From an archaeon (GTDB lineage Archaea; Nanobdellota; Nanobdellia; Pacearchaeales; GW2011-AR1): a DNA stretch of 64,000 nucleotides. Location: positions 1 through 64,000 of the forward strand of contig JABHLR010000002.1 in assembly GCA_018693315.1 (NCBI GenBank), in the 5' to 3' direction. Positions 35,707-45,321 of this stretch are shown here, piece after piece. Position numbers and translations under genes: made by a program. The notes beneath the pieces were generated by a model. It was not told the origin of the DNA and did not search any database. It saw only the letters and a program-made list of their open reading frames with translations. The stretch's first letter is position 1; each line of letters opens with the position of its first letter.

Positions 35707-36267
35707 ATGATAATAGGAATAGCTGGAAGAATCGCGGCAGGGAAAGAAACACTAACAAAGTTCTTGAGAGACAAAGGAGTTAATTATTTTGAGACTCGAA
35801 GAATCTTATCTGAGACTTTGGAGGAGATGGGACTAGAGGCAAGCAGGTCTAATATGCAAGATCTTGGAGACAGATGGAGAGGAGAGGGGGGCGCAGGCGC
35901 TCTGATGGAAAAGATTCTAGAGAAGATAAACTATAAAGATGAAGACTGGATTATTGACAGTCTTAGAAACGGGGGGGAGGCTGAATTTTTGAGGGAAAAA
36001 TTAGGAAAAGATTTTGTGTTAATATCTGTGGATGCCCCAAGGGAAATCAGATTCAAAAGAATTGTCGATAGAGGGAAAAAAAGCGACATGTTAAATTGGG
36101 ATAATTTTCTGAAAGTAGACGAAAGAGATGATTTCGACAAAGAAAATCCGATGGGACAACAAACGGGAAGGCTTATAGGGATGTCAGACCACGTCATTAT
36201 GAACGACGGCATATTAGAAGACGCAATGTCGGAAATAAAAAAAGCTTGGGAGGAGATTAATAAATAA
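35707..36267 (+). CDS. Dephospho-CoA kinase-like / archaeal UPF0200 nucleotide kinase
   Basis: P-loop GIAGRIAAGKETLTKFL. Confidence 0.75.
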   Translation: MIIGIAGRIAAGKETLTKFLRDKGVNYFETRRILSETLEEMGLEASRSNMQDLGDRWRGEGGAGALMEKILEKINYKDEDWIIDSLRNGGEAEFLREKLGKDFVLISVDAPREIRFKRIVDRGKKSDMLNWDNFLKVDERDDFDKENPMGQQTGRLIGMSDHVIMNDGILEDAMSEIKKAWEEINK

Positions 36268-36268
36268 A

Positions 36269-37450
36269 ATGTTACTAGGATTAGTAGGAAAACCATCATG
36301 CGGAAAATCAACATTCTTCAAGGCAGCGACGCTCTCGGACGTCTTAATAGCCTCATATCCATTCGCAACAATCGAGCCGAACCATGGAATTGGATATGTG
36401 AGAGTCGACGCTTTATGCAAAGAACTCAAAACAAAATGTAATCCGAGAACAGGATTCTGCACAGGCGAAACAAGATTTGTCCCAGTCGAGCTAATGGATG
36501 TAGCAGGTTTAGTCGAAGGCGCCTCTGAGGGTAAAGGACTCGGTAACAAATTTCTAGACTCACTAAGACAAGCCGACATGTTCATCCACATCGTAGACGC
36601 ATCAGGCACAACAGACGCCGAAGGAAAAGAGGGTTCAGGCGATCCAGTCCAAGATGTAAAAATGCTAGAGAACGAACTCAACAAATGGTATCAAGCAATA
36701 TTCAAAAAAACCTGGGACAAACTTTCTAGAACAATACAAACAACAAAACAAGATCTCTCAGTATCCTTAGCAAAACAATTTTCAGGACTAGGAGTTTCAG
36801 AAGACGACATCAAAGACGTCCTAATAAAATTAAAGCTCGATCCACTCAAGCCAACATCATGGTCCGAAACAGATCTAGCAAATTTTACAGAAACACTAAG
36901 GCACCTAACAAAACCAATGCTAATCGCCGCAAATAAAATCGACAAGCCTGGCGCAAAAGAAAATTTAGAAAGACTAAAACAAGAATTCCCAAACATGCAA
37001 ATAATCCCATGCTCAGCCGACGCCGAACTATCCCTAAGGCAAGCTAAAGAACACGGATTAATCGAATACATTCAAGGCGAATCATCATTCAAAATCAACG
37101 AAGACAAAGCAAACGAAAAACAAAAAGCAGCCCTAGAGTCAATCCAAAAAAACGTCCTAGACGAATTCGGCTCAACAGGAGTTCAAGAAGTCCTAGACAA
37201 ATCAGTTTTCGATCTTCTAAACTATATCGCAATTTTCCCAGCAGGAAATAAACTAGCAGACTCCAAAGGCAACATCCTACCAGATTGCTTTCTACTTCCA
37301 GGCGGCTCAACAGCACTAGACTTCGCATATTCACTCCATACAGACATAGGTGACAAATTCGTAAAAGCAATCGACGTCAGAACAAAACAACCGGTCGGAA
37401 AAGATCACGCCCTAAAGCATAGGGACGGAATAGAAATCATGACTTCATAA
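36269..37450 (+). CDS. YchF/Ygr210-family GTPase
   Basis: GLVGKPSCGKSTFFKAAT...DVAGLVEGASEGKGLGNKFLDSLRQAD...C-terminal TGS. Confidence 0.92.
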   Translation: MLLGLVGKPSCGKSTFFKAATLSDVLIASYPFATIEPNHGIGYVRVDALCKELKTKCNPRTGFCTGETRFVPVELMDVAGLVEGASEGKGLGNKFLDSLRQADMFIHIVDASGTTDAEGKEGSGDPVQDVKMLENELNKWYQAIFKKTWDKLSRTIQTTKQDLSVSLAKQFSGLGVSEDDIKDVLIKLKLDPLKPTSWSETDLANFTETLRHLTKPMLIAANKIDKPGAKENLERLKQEFPNMQIIPCSADAELSLRQAKEHGLIEYIQGESSFKINEDKANEKQKAALESIQKNVLDEFGSTGVQEVLDKSVFDLLNYIAIFPAGNKLADSKGNILPDCFLLPGGSTALDFAYSLHTDIGDKFVKAIDVRTKQPVGKDHALKHRDGIEIMTS

Positions 37451-37458
37451 TCGCAATT

Positions 37459-37848
37459 AAATATCACCAAGCCCCAGACATCCAAACAATCGCCGAAGAG
37501 GTAGTAAGAAAGCTAGACTGGAGCCACGTCCTCCTCGAACACGTTTCATTTCTTAGAAGCACAGGATCAAGGGCTAGACGAACAATCGCAAGATGCCACG
37601 CCCTCGGCAAAGCAATGCAAATCGGCATGGGAAGAAAAAAAGGATTCTACCTAATCGAAGTCATCTCAGAAAAATTCGACAGACTCTCAGCAGAAGAACA
37701 ACTAAAAGTAATCATCCACGAACTAATGCACATCCCAAAATCTTTCGGCGGCGGCTTCATCCACCACGACAAAGTCCACGACGCATCAGTCGACCACGTC
37801 TACAACCACTACTGCAATCTAAAAAAAGAAGAGACAGAATGGTTCTAA
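37459..37848 (+). CDS. Putative metallopeptidase (phage-metallopeptidase-like family); start codon unclear
   Basis: IAIKYHQAPDIQTIAEEVV...FLRSTGSRARRTIARCHAL...YLIEVISEKFDRLS...VIIHELMHIPKSFGGGFIHHD. Confidence 0.75.
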   Translation, partial: KYHQAPDIQTIAEEVVRKLDWSHVLLEHVSFLRSTGSRARRTIARCHALGKAMQIGMGRKKGFYLIEVISEKFDRLSAEEQLKVIIHELMHIPKSFGGGFIHHDKVHDASVDHVYNHYCNLKKEETEWF

Positions 37849-38147
37849 AACAAATCACCTACTACATCAACAACAAGCCTCACAAGATAAAAGTAAAACT
37901 CTGCGACACTCCATTAAAAAAAACAACAGGCCTAATGTTCCGAAGCCAAAGCCCGCCACTCCTATTCGTCTTCAATAAAAATAAAACTCTAGCAATTCAC
38001 TCACTCTTTTGCAAACCATTTAGAGCAATCTGGCTCGACGACAAAATGCACGCAACAAAAATTATCGACGTGAAAAACTGGAAACTCAATCTGTCAGGCA
38101 AAGGAAAGTACTTGCTCGAAATACCGACGAGGATTACTAATAAATGA
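37839..38147 (+). CDS. DUF192-like protein
   Basis: LCDTPLKKTTGLMFRS...LAIHSLFCKPFRAIWLD. Confidence 0.7.
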   Translation: MVLKQITYYINNKPHKIKVKLCDTPLKKTTGLMFRSQSPPLLFVFNKNKTLAIHSLFCKPFRAIWLDDKMHATKIIDVKNWKLNLSGKGKYLLEIPTRITNK

Positions 38148-38242
38148 CAAATTCACCTCGACAATTGACCAAAAGGTTTAAATAGAAAATCGAATTAGAA
38201 ACATTAGAACTTGCAAAAGAGGGAAAAAGGAGGTTAAAAAAA

Positions 38243-38419
38243 ATGGGAAAAATAATCGCTAAAAATGTCGTTGAACGAAAATCTGGATTTCTATACTATG
38301 TAGACGGAAAGGGAAACGTTTGCGAGGCTAAGATGGCTCGAGGTGGAAAGAAGAAAAAGAAAGCCGCTAAGAAACCAGCAAAGAAGAAAGCAGCCGCTAA
38401 GAAGAAAAAGAAGAAGTAA
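38243..38419 (+). CDS. Small Lys-rich protein (58 aa, below ORF-track cut-off)
   Basis: MGKIIAKNVVERKSGFLYYVDGKGNVCEAKMARGGKKKKKAAKKPAKKKAAAKKKKKK; AGGAGG-like motif upstream. Confidence 0.75.
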   Translation: MGKIIAKNVVERKSGFLYYVDGKGNVCEAKMARGGKKKKKAAKKPAKKKAAAKKKKKK

Positions 38420-38459
38420 TTCTTCACAACTATTATTAATTTTTTAATTTATCATATTC

Positions 38460-38497
38460 AATGAATCTCCCACGTTAGGGAGCTTGGGAGATTCATT
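38460..38497. terminator. Perfect 13-bp inverted repeat with 12-nt loop downstream of the Lys-rich gene
   Basis: AATGAATCTCCCA ... TGGGAGATTCATT. Confidence 0.5.
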
Positions 38498-38504
38498 ATA
38501 ACTT

Positions 38505-38562
38505 TTGCCGAGCTTGTTTGGTTTATCAAATGCCATCTAGGCACGAGGTACACCATTGGGTG
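38505..38562 (+). repeat. 58-bp palindromic element, copy 2 (intergenic)
   Basis: Gapless alignment with the dus insert at 21638-21695. Confidence 0.8.
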
Positions 38563-38575
38563 TTATTTCCCAGAA

Positions 38576-38947
38576 CTATTTCAAATCCCCAATAGCCTTC
38601 TGCAAAGCATCCGCAGCCAAATTAGAACAATGAACTTTTATCGGAGGCAACTGGCCTAACGCCGCAGCCACATCCTTATTAGTAATCTTCTTCGCCTCAC
38701 TTATTTTCTTACCCTTAACCAAAGTTGTCATCATCGAAGAACTCGCAATCGCTGCCGCACATCCAAAAGTCTGAAACTTCACATCGCTAATCTTGTCACC
38801 ATCAACCTTCAACATAACTTTCAAAACATCGCCACAACTAGGATTCCCAACAGTCCCAACCCCGTCAGCGTCCTCAATCTCACCCATGTTCCGCGGATTC
38901 TGGAAATGATCAAAAACCGCCTTCGTATAATCACAATTACTTCCCAT
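38576..38947 (-). CDS. iscU: Fe-S cluster scaffold IscU/NifU
   Basis: NPRNMGEIEDADGVGTVGNPSCGD...FQTFGCAAAIASSS. Confidence 0.93.
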   Translation of the reverse strand: MGSNCDYTKAVFDHFQNPRNMGEIEDADGVGTVGNPSCGDVLKVMLKVDGDKISDVKFQTFGCAAAIASSSMMTTLVKGKKISEAKKITNKDVAAALGQLPPIKVHCSNLAADALQKAIGDLK

Positions 38948-39143
38948 TATTCAATTCCTTCAACAGCTCGTCAACATCAACACCATGCGCCGCAGCTCCA
39001 TTCTCAATCGTCTCAAACTGCGCCATAGGGCACCCGCCACAAAACAATCCCCGCTCACCCAACTTATTACCAGCCTCAGGATCCAAATCCATCAACTCCA
39101 TAAAAGTCATATCCTTAGTAATTTTCTTCTTCTTAGCTACCAT
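38937..39143 (-). CDS. DUF1858-like protein
   Basis: [46 protein letters not shown]. Confidence 0.8.
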   Translation of the reverse strand: MVAKKKKITKDMTFMELMDLDPEAGNKLGERGLFCGGCPMAQFETIENGAAAHGVDVDELLKELNNGK

Positions 39144-39897
39144 TCTTAGTAGCCTCCACCTTCAAACTCTCAAGCGCAATTCCAGTATACTGCCGCTTAC
39201 TAATATCCTTATCCTCGCCCAATATCTTAACACTAAGCCCAGCAGACTCCATCTTCGAAATATAATCATCCTTCTGCAAAGCCCCAGCAACACAACCAAC
39301 CATCAACTCGTCATCATTCTTCTGCTCCTCGCTCAACTCACCCAATAAAACAATATCAGAAACATACATCTTTCCACCATCCTTCAAAACTCGAGCAACC
39401 TCAGAAAAAACCTTATCCTTATCAGGCGCAAGATTCACAACACAATTACTAATCACAATATCAATAGACGCATCATCAACAGGCAACTTTTCAATATCCC
39501 CAAGCCTAAACTCGGTATTCTTATATCCATACTTTTCAGCATTCGCCTCAGCTCGCGCAATCATCTCAGGAGTCATATCAACACCAATCACTTTCCCAGA
39601 TTCTCCAACTTTCTTAGCCGCCAAAAAAACATCAAACCCAGCACCACTTCCCAAATCCAAAACAGTCTGCCCCTCTTTCATATTTCCCAAAGCAATCGGA
39701 TTCCCACAGCCCAAACCAAGATTCGCCTCAGGCACATTATTAATTTCCTCGTCACTATATCCAATCGATTTAGAAATTTCATCATTCAATTTCAAATTCG
39801 CATTCCCAAGACTACATCCACAACTATTACTACAGCCCCCGCTACTCGCTATCTTCGCGTAACCTTCTTTAACAGTTTCTTTTACGTCATTACTCAT
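39133..39897 (-). CDS. ArsM-like arsenite methyltransferase family protein
   Basis: [45 protein letters not shown]. Confidence 0.8.
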   Translation of the reverse strand: MSNDVKETVKEGYAKIASSGGCSNSCGCSLGNANLKLNDEISKSIGYSDEEINNVPEANLGLGCGNPIALGNMKEGQTVLDLGSGAGFDVFLAAKKVGESGKVIGVDMTPEMIARAEANAEKYGYKNTEFRLGDIEKLPVDDASIDIVISNCVVNLAPDKDKVFSEVARVLKDGGKMYVSDIVLLGELSEEQKNDDELMVGCVAGALQKDDYISKMESAGLSVKILGEDKDISKRQYTGIALESLKVEATKNGS

Positions 39898-41029
39898 TTT
39901 CCAACTCCAACTTAAACGGACTTATTTTCCGCAGTTTATTAACTTTCTCCTCAATCTTCCCAACAACAAAATCCTCATTCCCAACAACATCCTCACCAAG
40001 CGTCATCCGAATACTCCCATGAACATACAATTCCTCAGCACCAATCGCCTTCAAAACATAACTCTCCTTCAGCTTTGTAGATGCGCAAGCCGATCCGGTC
40101 GAAACATAAATCCCATCCTTATCCAACATCAACATCAAACTCTCACCTTCAATCCCATAAAACGAAACATTCACATTATTATAAACACGATTCTTCATCG
40201 ACCCATTAATCTTAACACCCTTAATTTTTTTCAAACCAGCAATAATCTTATCACGACTCTTTTTGATTTTCTTTTTATCAACGCTAACATCCAAAGCCGT
40301 AGCCAACCCAACAATCCCAGGAACATTCTCAGTCCCACTCCTCAATCCATTCTCCTGCCCGCCACCATTCAAAATCGGAGAAATCTTAGTCCCATTTTTA
40401 ACATATAAAAATCCAACACCCTTAGGCGCACCAATCTTGTGCCCAGATACACTCATCAAATCAATATTGCCCAAATCCAAATCAACCTTACTAAATCCCT
40501 GAACAGCATCGGTATGAAAATAAACACCCTTCTTCTTACAAACCTTCCCAATTTCCTCAACTGGCTGCACAGTTCCAATCTCATTATTAACATGCATCAC
40601 CGAAACCAAAAGAGTATCATCCCGAATCAACTTCTCAACTTCCTTAACATCAACAATCCCTTCAGAATCAACCCCAACATAATCAATCTCATAACCCCAT
40701 TTTCCCATATACTTACAAGTTTCCAAAACCGACGGATGCTCAACAACAGATGTGACAATATGTTTTTTATCAGGATTCATAGGAGCCAAACCACGAATCG
40801 CCAAATTATTAGACTCAGTCCCTCCAGAAGTAAAAACGATTTCCTTAGAATCACACCCAACAAACTTAGCAATCTCCTCACGCGCTTTCACTAATTCACT
40901 CCGGGCTTCACGACCAACAGAATGTAAACTTGAAGCATTTCCATAACTCTTCAAAAAAATCTCATTAACCTTTTTCGCAACTTCAGGATACACTTTCGTC
41001 GTCGCTGCATTATCTAAATAAATTCTCAT
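39890..41029 (-). CDS. iscS: Cysteine desulfurase
   Basis: [10 protein letters not shown]...[15 protein letters not shown]...VSTGSACAS. Confidence 0.93.
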   Translation of the reverse strand: MRIYLDNAATTKVYPEVAKKVNEIFLKSYGNASSLHSVGREARSELVKAREEIAKFVGCDSKEIVFTSGGTESNNLAIRGLAPMNPDKKHIVTSVVEHPSVLETCKYMGKWGYEIDYVGVDSEGIVDVKEVEKLIRDDTLLVSVMHVNNEIGTVQPVEEIGKVCKKKGVYFHTDAVQGFSKVDLDLGNIDLMSVSGHKIGAPKGVGFLYVKNGTKISPILNGGGQENGLRSGTENVPGIVGLATALDVSVDKKKIKKSRDKIIAGLKKIKGVKINGSMKNRVYNNVNVSFYGIEGESLMLMLDKDGIYVSTGSACASTKLKESYVLKAIGAEELYVHGSIRMTLGEDVVGNEDFVVGKIEEKVNKLRKISPFKLELENE

Positions 41030-41952
41030 CTTAATTCCTCCATAAATCCTTCATTATTAATTTTTTCAAAATTAATAATTCTATTGTAACTTCTCTCAAT
41101 TCCCTTATTCAATCTCTGTCTCCTTTTGGGATATTTATTAATATACTTAAAATACCAATACAAAATACCAAGAAGCCTGTATTTAATTAAATAATAAATT
41201 GACCTCATTTCTTCATCATTCAACTTAACATATTTCTGATAACCATCCAAAAACAATTTAATTTTATCCCAATAAATTATATCACTTCTGATAAAACTAT
41301 GTGCAATAAATATTGCCAACTCATAAACAAGATAATCATAATCACTATCGTCAAAATCAATAAATGCATTTAGCTTATTCTTGCCGACAATCATATTCAC
41401 CTCAGAAAGATCCCCATGAATTCTTGCCACTTTTAGATCTTTAAAGTTTATTTTGTCCAAATTCTTCAGAAGTTTATTTTGAATATTATTAATAATTTTC
41501 TTATCTACACCATCTCCAAAAGTTCTCTTTTTGTATTTATGTTTCTTAGATTTTGTAAACTCAGAACTCAATAAAACCTTATGCATTTTCCCGATAGCCT
41601 TAGAGATATCTTTAATCAAAGAATTATTAAATCCCTTAGGGTGGACGCCCTCGACGAACTTCTGAATAATAAATTTACTTTTAGAATATTCAACAATCTC
41701 AGAACCCACCTTGTTTTTAATATTCTTAACAACGGGCAATTTCTTATTGTATAAAAAATCAATAAACCCTAACTGTTCTTTAAAATCCTTCAAGTCAATA
41801 TTACTTAAAAATTTCAAAATAAATTTACCTTGCGTTGTAAAAAGAATATAAACATCATTTTCTAAAGTATCTTCCAAATACTTATGGCTCTTATATCTGC
41901 CAATATTGTAACCATCTAATACTTCAATAAAATCCTTTTTCTTGATTCTCAT
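41026..41952 (-). CDS. APH/homoserine-kinase-like phosphotransferase
   Basis: ARIHGDLSEVNMIVGKNKLNAFIDFDDSDYDYLVYELA. Confidence 0.78.
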   Translation of the reverse strand: MRIKKKDFIEVLDGYNIGRYKSHKYLEDTLENDVYILFTTQGKFILKFLSNIDLKDFKEQLGFIDFLYNKKLPVVKNIKNKVGSEIVEYSKSKFIIQKFVEGVHPKGFNNSLIKDISKAIGKMHKVLLSSEFTKSKKHKYKKRTFGDGVDKKIINNIQNKLLKNLDKINFKDLKVARIHGDLSEVNMIVGKNKLNAFIDFDDSDYDYLVYELAIFIAHSFIRSDIIYWDKIKLFLDGYQKYVKLNDEEMRSIYYLIKYRLLGILYWYFKYINKYPKRRQRLNKGIERSYNRIINFEKINNEGFMEELR

Positions 41953-42317
41953 TAATACTTCGGACTACAACCGCAAAAATTTATAACGTCCTTATTATAC
42001 TTCTTACAAACCTCACACGAACACTTATGATCCTTCATAAACTTCAAAATCCTCTGCATTTCAGTCAACGCCAACTTCGGATTCTCAGAAATAACCTTCG
42101 CCGACTTAGCAACCTCCTTCTTAACCTCAGGAGTCAACTTAATCTTATTAGCCCTCTTATTCGACAAATACTGAGAAACCGCAGCCTTACTAATTCCCAA
42201 AATACCACCAGCCTTCTCATAACTCATCTCATACTTCCGAGTCAACAACTTAGCGAGCTCTTTCCTTACTGCAGGTATAATATACCATACTTCTATTTCT
42301 TGTGGTAGCAAATACAT
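41952..42317 (-). CDS. HTH transcriptional regulator with C-terminal Cys cluster
   Basis: YEKAGGILGISKAAVSQYLSNKRANK; CSCEVCKKYNKDVINFCGC. Confidence 0.82.
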   Translation of the reverse strand: MYLLPQEIEVWYIIPAVRKELAKLLTRKYEMSYEKAGGILGISKAAVSQYLSNKRANKIKLTPEVKKEVAKSAKVISENPKLALTEMQRILKFMKDHKCSCEVCKKYNKDVINFCGCSPKY

Positions 42318-42327
42318 AGTTAACTAT
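42316..42327. promoter_or_regulatory. Candidate operator for the HTH/ISC operon
   Basis: Perfect palindrome ATAGTTAACTAT at the start codon, downstream of an AT-rich TTTATAAA box on the minus strand. Confidence 0.35.
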
Positions 42328-42388
42328 AGTGAACATTCCTTTATAAATTTTTTGGAAAACCTTTTAACTAAACTATCCATTAAAGAAT

Positions 42389-42961
42389 ATGGATTACAAG
42401 CAAAAAGCGAGGCTGATATTTGGAATCATACTTATCTTCTTGGCATTCTTTTATTTTCTATCAAGATACAATGTGCTATTTTTAGTCGCCGGAAGCATTT
42501 TTTCGGTCATTATATTCTTCCTAGCAGATTACTTCATGGGCTGGGACTTCAACATCTGGCACTATCTAGCATTCTTCATAATGGTCGTCCAAGGCGTCCT
42601 TCTCATGCCGCTATATTTCATGGGCACATCAATAGACAAGTACCAACACTTCATATTCCCAATCCTAACATGCTTCCTAATCTATCACATAATCAGAAAA
42701 ATGGACCTAAGCAGAAACGACAAATTATGGATCACCCTAACAATTCTAATCTCAACAATAACTCTCTTCGAAATATACGAATATGTAGCAGATTATTTCT
42801 GGAACGTAAAATTCCAAGGGGTTTATTCCGGAAGCTGGGTCGAACAACAATTCACACTTATCATGCCAAGAATAGACGACACAATGGTAGACTTAATGAT
42901 AGGAATAGCAGGCGGAATCACATTTGTTTTAGGTATGATACTCTTTAAGAAATCGAAATAG
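42389..42961 (+). CDS. Membrane protein (DUF2238-like)
   Basis: Multiple TM helices; DTMVDLMIGIAGG. Confidence 0.65.
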   Translation: MDYKQKARLIFGIILIFLAFFYFLSRYNVLFLVAGSIFSVIIFFLADYFMGWDFNIWHYLAFFIMVVQGVLLMPLYFMGTSIDKYQHFIFPILTCFLIYHIIRKMDLSRNDKLWITLTILISTITLFEIYEYVADYFWNVKFQGVYSGSWVEQQFTLIMPRIDDTMVDLMIGIAGGITFVLGMILFKKSK

Positions 42962-43130
42962 CATTAACCGGACATCCGGCCATAGCATCCTTCTCGCACG
43001 TCAACTTCTCAACCTCAGCCTTAACAGCATGCGCCTTCCCATCCTTCATCTCAAAAGAACCCGGACACGTCGCAGAACAAGCCCCACACCCAATACACTT
43101 ATTTTGATCCACTACTATTTTGTGTGTCAT
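42945..43130 (-). CDS. 4Fe-4S ferredoxin
   Basis: CIGCGACSATCPGSF...CPVNAI. Confidence 0.9.
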   Translation of the reverse strand: MTHKIVVDQNKCIGCGACSATCPGSFEMKDGKAHAVKAEVEKLTCEKDAMAGCPVNAISIS

Positions 43131-43308
43131 TCAAATCTTCCTCCACAGGATCATTAATTTCATCAATACGAAACAACTCATTCTCCACAATTTCCTCAGT
43201 CGCAACCGAACCCGTAATAACATTCCCAATCATATTAGTCACAAAGAAAAATCCCAAAGCTACAATTACCAAAACCGCAACGACAATCAAAACATTCCGA
43301 TTAACCAT
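43099..43308 (-). CDS. Small single-TM protein
   Basis: MVNRNVLIVVAVLVIVALGFFFV. Confidence 0.6.
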   Translation of the reverse strand: MVNRNVLIVVAVLVIVALGFFFVTNMIGNVITGSVATEEIVENELFRIDEINDPVEEDLNDTQNSSGSK

Positions 43309-43358
43309 AGAAGAAATAACCCAACAACATTTATAAACTTAATCCATTTAAACATAAT

Positions 43359-43916
43359 ATGGTAGCAACACTAATCTGGGTCCTAATCGTCGCGGTCGTA
43401 GTTATCGTCGCAATCTTCTTTATGTACTACAACCGATTCGTCAGACTATCAGCCCAAATCGACAACTCACTCGCACAAATCTCAGTCCAACTACGAAAAC
43501 GTTCAGACCTAATCCCAAACTTACTATCCTCAGTAAAAGGCTACATGAAACACGAGAAGGGAATAATCAAAGAAGTAACTGACGCAAGAAAAGCTCTAGT
43601 CGGAGCAGAAGGCGTCGAAGCAAAAATGAAAGCCGGCAACAAATTACAATCAGCACTTAAATCAATCTTCGCAATTGCAGAAGGATACCCAGACCTAAAA
43701 GCGAACACAAACTTCCTTCACCTTCAACAAGAACTATCAGCCATCGAGGACAAAGTAGCATATGCACGACAATATTACAACGACGGAATCATGTCCTACA
43801 ACGTCATGACAACAGTAGTCCCAGGCAAATGGTTCGCATCAATGTACGGATTCAATAAAAGAGAATACCTAAAAATCCCAGAAGCAGCAAAGGCAGTTCC
43901 AAAGATTGAATTCTAA
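43359..43916 (+). CDS. lemA: LemA family protein
   Basis: YYNRFVRLSAQIDNSLAQISVQLRKRSDLIPNLLSSVKGYMKHE. Confidence 0.92.
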   Translation: MVATLIWVLIVAVVVIVAIFFMYYNRFVRLSAQIDNSLAQISVQLRKRSDLIPNLLSSVKGYMKHEKGIIKEVTDARKALVGAEGVEAKMKAGNKLQSALKSIFAIAEGYPDLKANTNFLHLQQELSAIEDKVAYARQYYNDGIMSYNVMTTVVPGKWFASMYGFNKREYLKIPEAAKAVPKIEF

Positions 43917-43967
43917 TATACATATTCTAATATACCCTATTACAACATATATGTTACAGTATATAAG

Positions 43968-44345
43968 TTAAAATGGACAATATTCATCAATAACAGCTTT
44001 CGCCTTTTCGGAATAACAAAAAAGGATTGGAGCAGTGACAATCCTACGATCTTTGCCAAGATTTAACCTACCAATAACATAAGAGTTGACTCCATGTGAT
44101 TTCGGGGTTGTGATAATGTCCGAAGAATTATTTATCATTCCAGGGCAATTCGGACCATTATCAAAATACTCTAACATGGCGGGATCAACATCAGACAAGT
44201 CAACATCACAGCCGCGAACAACTAATAGTCCAGAACTAGGAGAGCTACGAACCCTAGAATTTGTTCCAGGAAGAACAAGCCTAGCAAGCTGGTTCTGGAA
44301 TAATATTCGTTGGATATCCTTAGTCACTCTAACATCCCTTCTCAT
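43968..44345 (-). CDS. Hypothetical protein
   Basis: 125 aa ORF. Confidence 0.5.
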   Translation of the reverse strand: MRRDVRVTKDIQRILFQNQLARLVLPGTNSRVRSSPSSGLLVVRGCDVDLSDVDPAMLEYFDNGPNCPGMINNSSDIITTPKSHGVNSYVIGRLNLGKDRRIVTAPILFCYSEKAKAVIDEYCPF

Positions 44346-44422
44346 ATAAATTCATAGATACCAGCTATAAAAACATTATTACATTCCATCACATATAAAA
44401 ACCATTTCAACTTTCCACTACC

Positions 44423-45319
44423 ATGGAACCCTCACGTCTATCATTCCACGAAGAAATCAGAAAAAATAAATTCAGCTCAATCCTCCTAATCGGAGTTGTC
44501 CTAATAATTCTCCTAGCACTAGTCTACTCAATCGGATTCGTAATCGGAGGCGACTACTTCTTCATAATCCTAATCGCCGGAACAATAATCTCAATCCTAT
44601 ACGTCGTCGGCGGATACTACAAATCAGCAGACCTAGCAATCGCATCAGTCAGCGCAAAACGAGCATCAGGACCAGAATATAGACAATACCACAACATCGT
44701 AGAAGGACTTTGCCTAGCGTCAGGATTACCAAAACCAAAACTCTACATAATGAAGAACCAACAAATAAACGCCTTCGCATCAGGCCGAGATCCACAACAT
44801 GCAATAATCTGCATCACAACAGGCACACTAGAAAAACTAACAAAGCAAGAGCTCGAAGGAGTACTAGCTCACGAACTTTCTCACATCGCAAACTACGACA
44901 TCCGATTCATGACACTAACCGCAGTCCTAGTAGGTATGATCGCAATCATTTCTCAAATTTTCCTACGAAGCTTATTTTGGTCATCAATGAGTAACAGAGG
45001 AGGAAACAGCAAAGACAGCAGCGGAACAATCTTCATGATAATCGGAATAGTCTTAGCGATTCTAGCCCCAATAATCGTAGCCCTAGTTCAACTAGCAATC
45101 TCACGAAAACGAGAATACGCAGCCGACTCATCAGCAGTCAAATTCATGCGAACCCCAACGGGACTAATCGGAGCCCTAAAGAAGATCCAACACAACACTC
45201 CGATGAAGGTATCAGGAGCAGTAGCCCCCCTCTTCCTCGCAAAACCAACGAAGACAAAAGAAATGTTCCAAACCCACCCACCCTTATCTAAGAGAATAGC
45301 AAGATTAGAACGAATGTGA
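44423..45319 (+). CDS. htpX: M48 family peptidase HtpX
   Basis: LAHELSHIANYDIRFMTL; downstream of lemA. Confidence 0.92.
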   Translation: MEPSRLSFHEEIRKNKFSSILLIGVVLIILLALVYSIGFVIGGDYFFIILIAGTIISILYVVGGYYKSADLAIASVSAKRASGPEYRQYHNIVEGLCLASGLPKPKLYIMKNQQINAFASGRDPQHAIICITTGTLEKLTKQELEGVLAHELSHIANYDIRFMTLTAVLVGMIAIISQIFLRSLFWSSMSNRGGNSKDSSGTIFMIIGIVLAILAPIIVALVQLAISRKREYAADSSAVKFMRTPTGLIGALKKIQHNTPMKVSGAVAPLFLAKPTKTKEMFQTHPPLSKRIARLERM

Positions 45320-45321
45320 TT

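Noticed and set aside
37593-37838. N-terminal Arg/Pro-rich extension of the 184-aa ORF (37593-38147)
   Set aside because: It overlaps the conserved metallopeptidase in another frame; the real DUF192-like gene starts at 37839.
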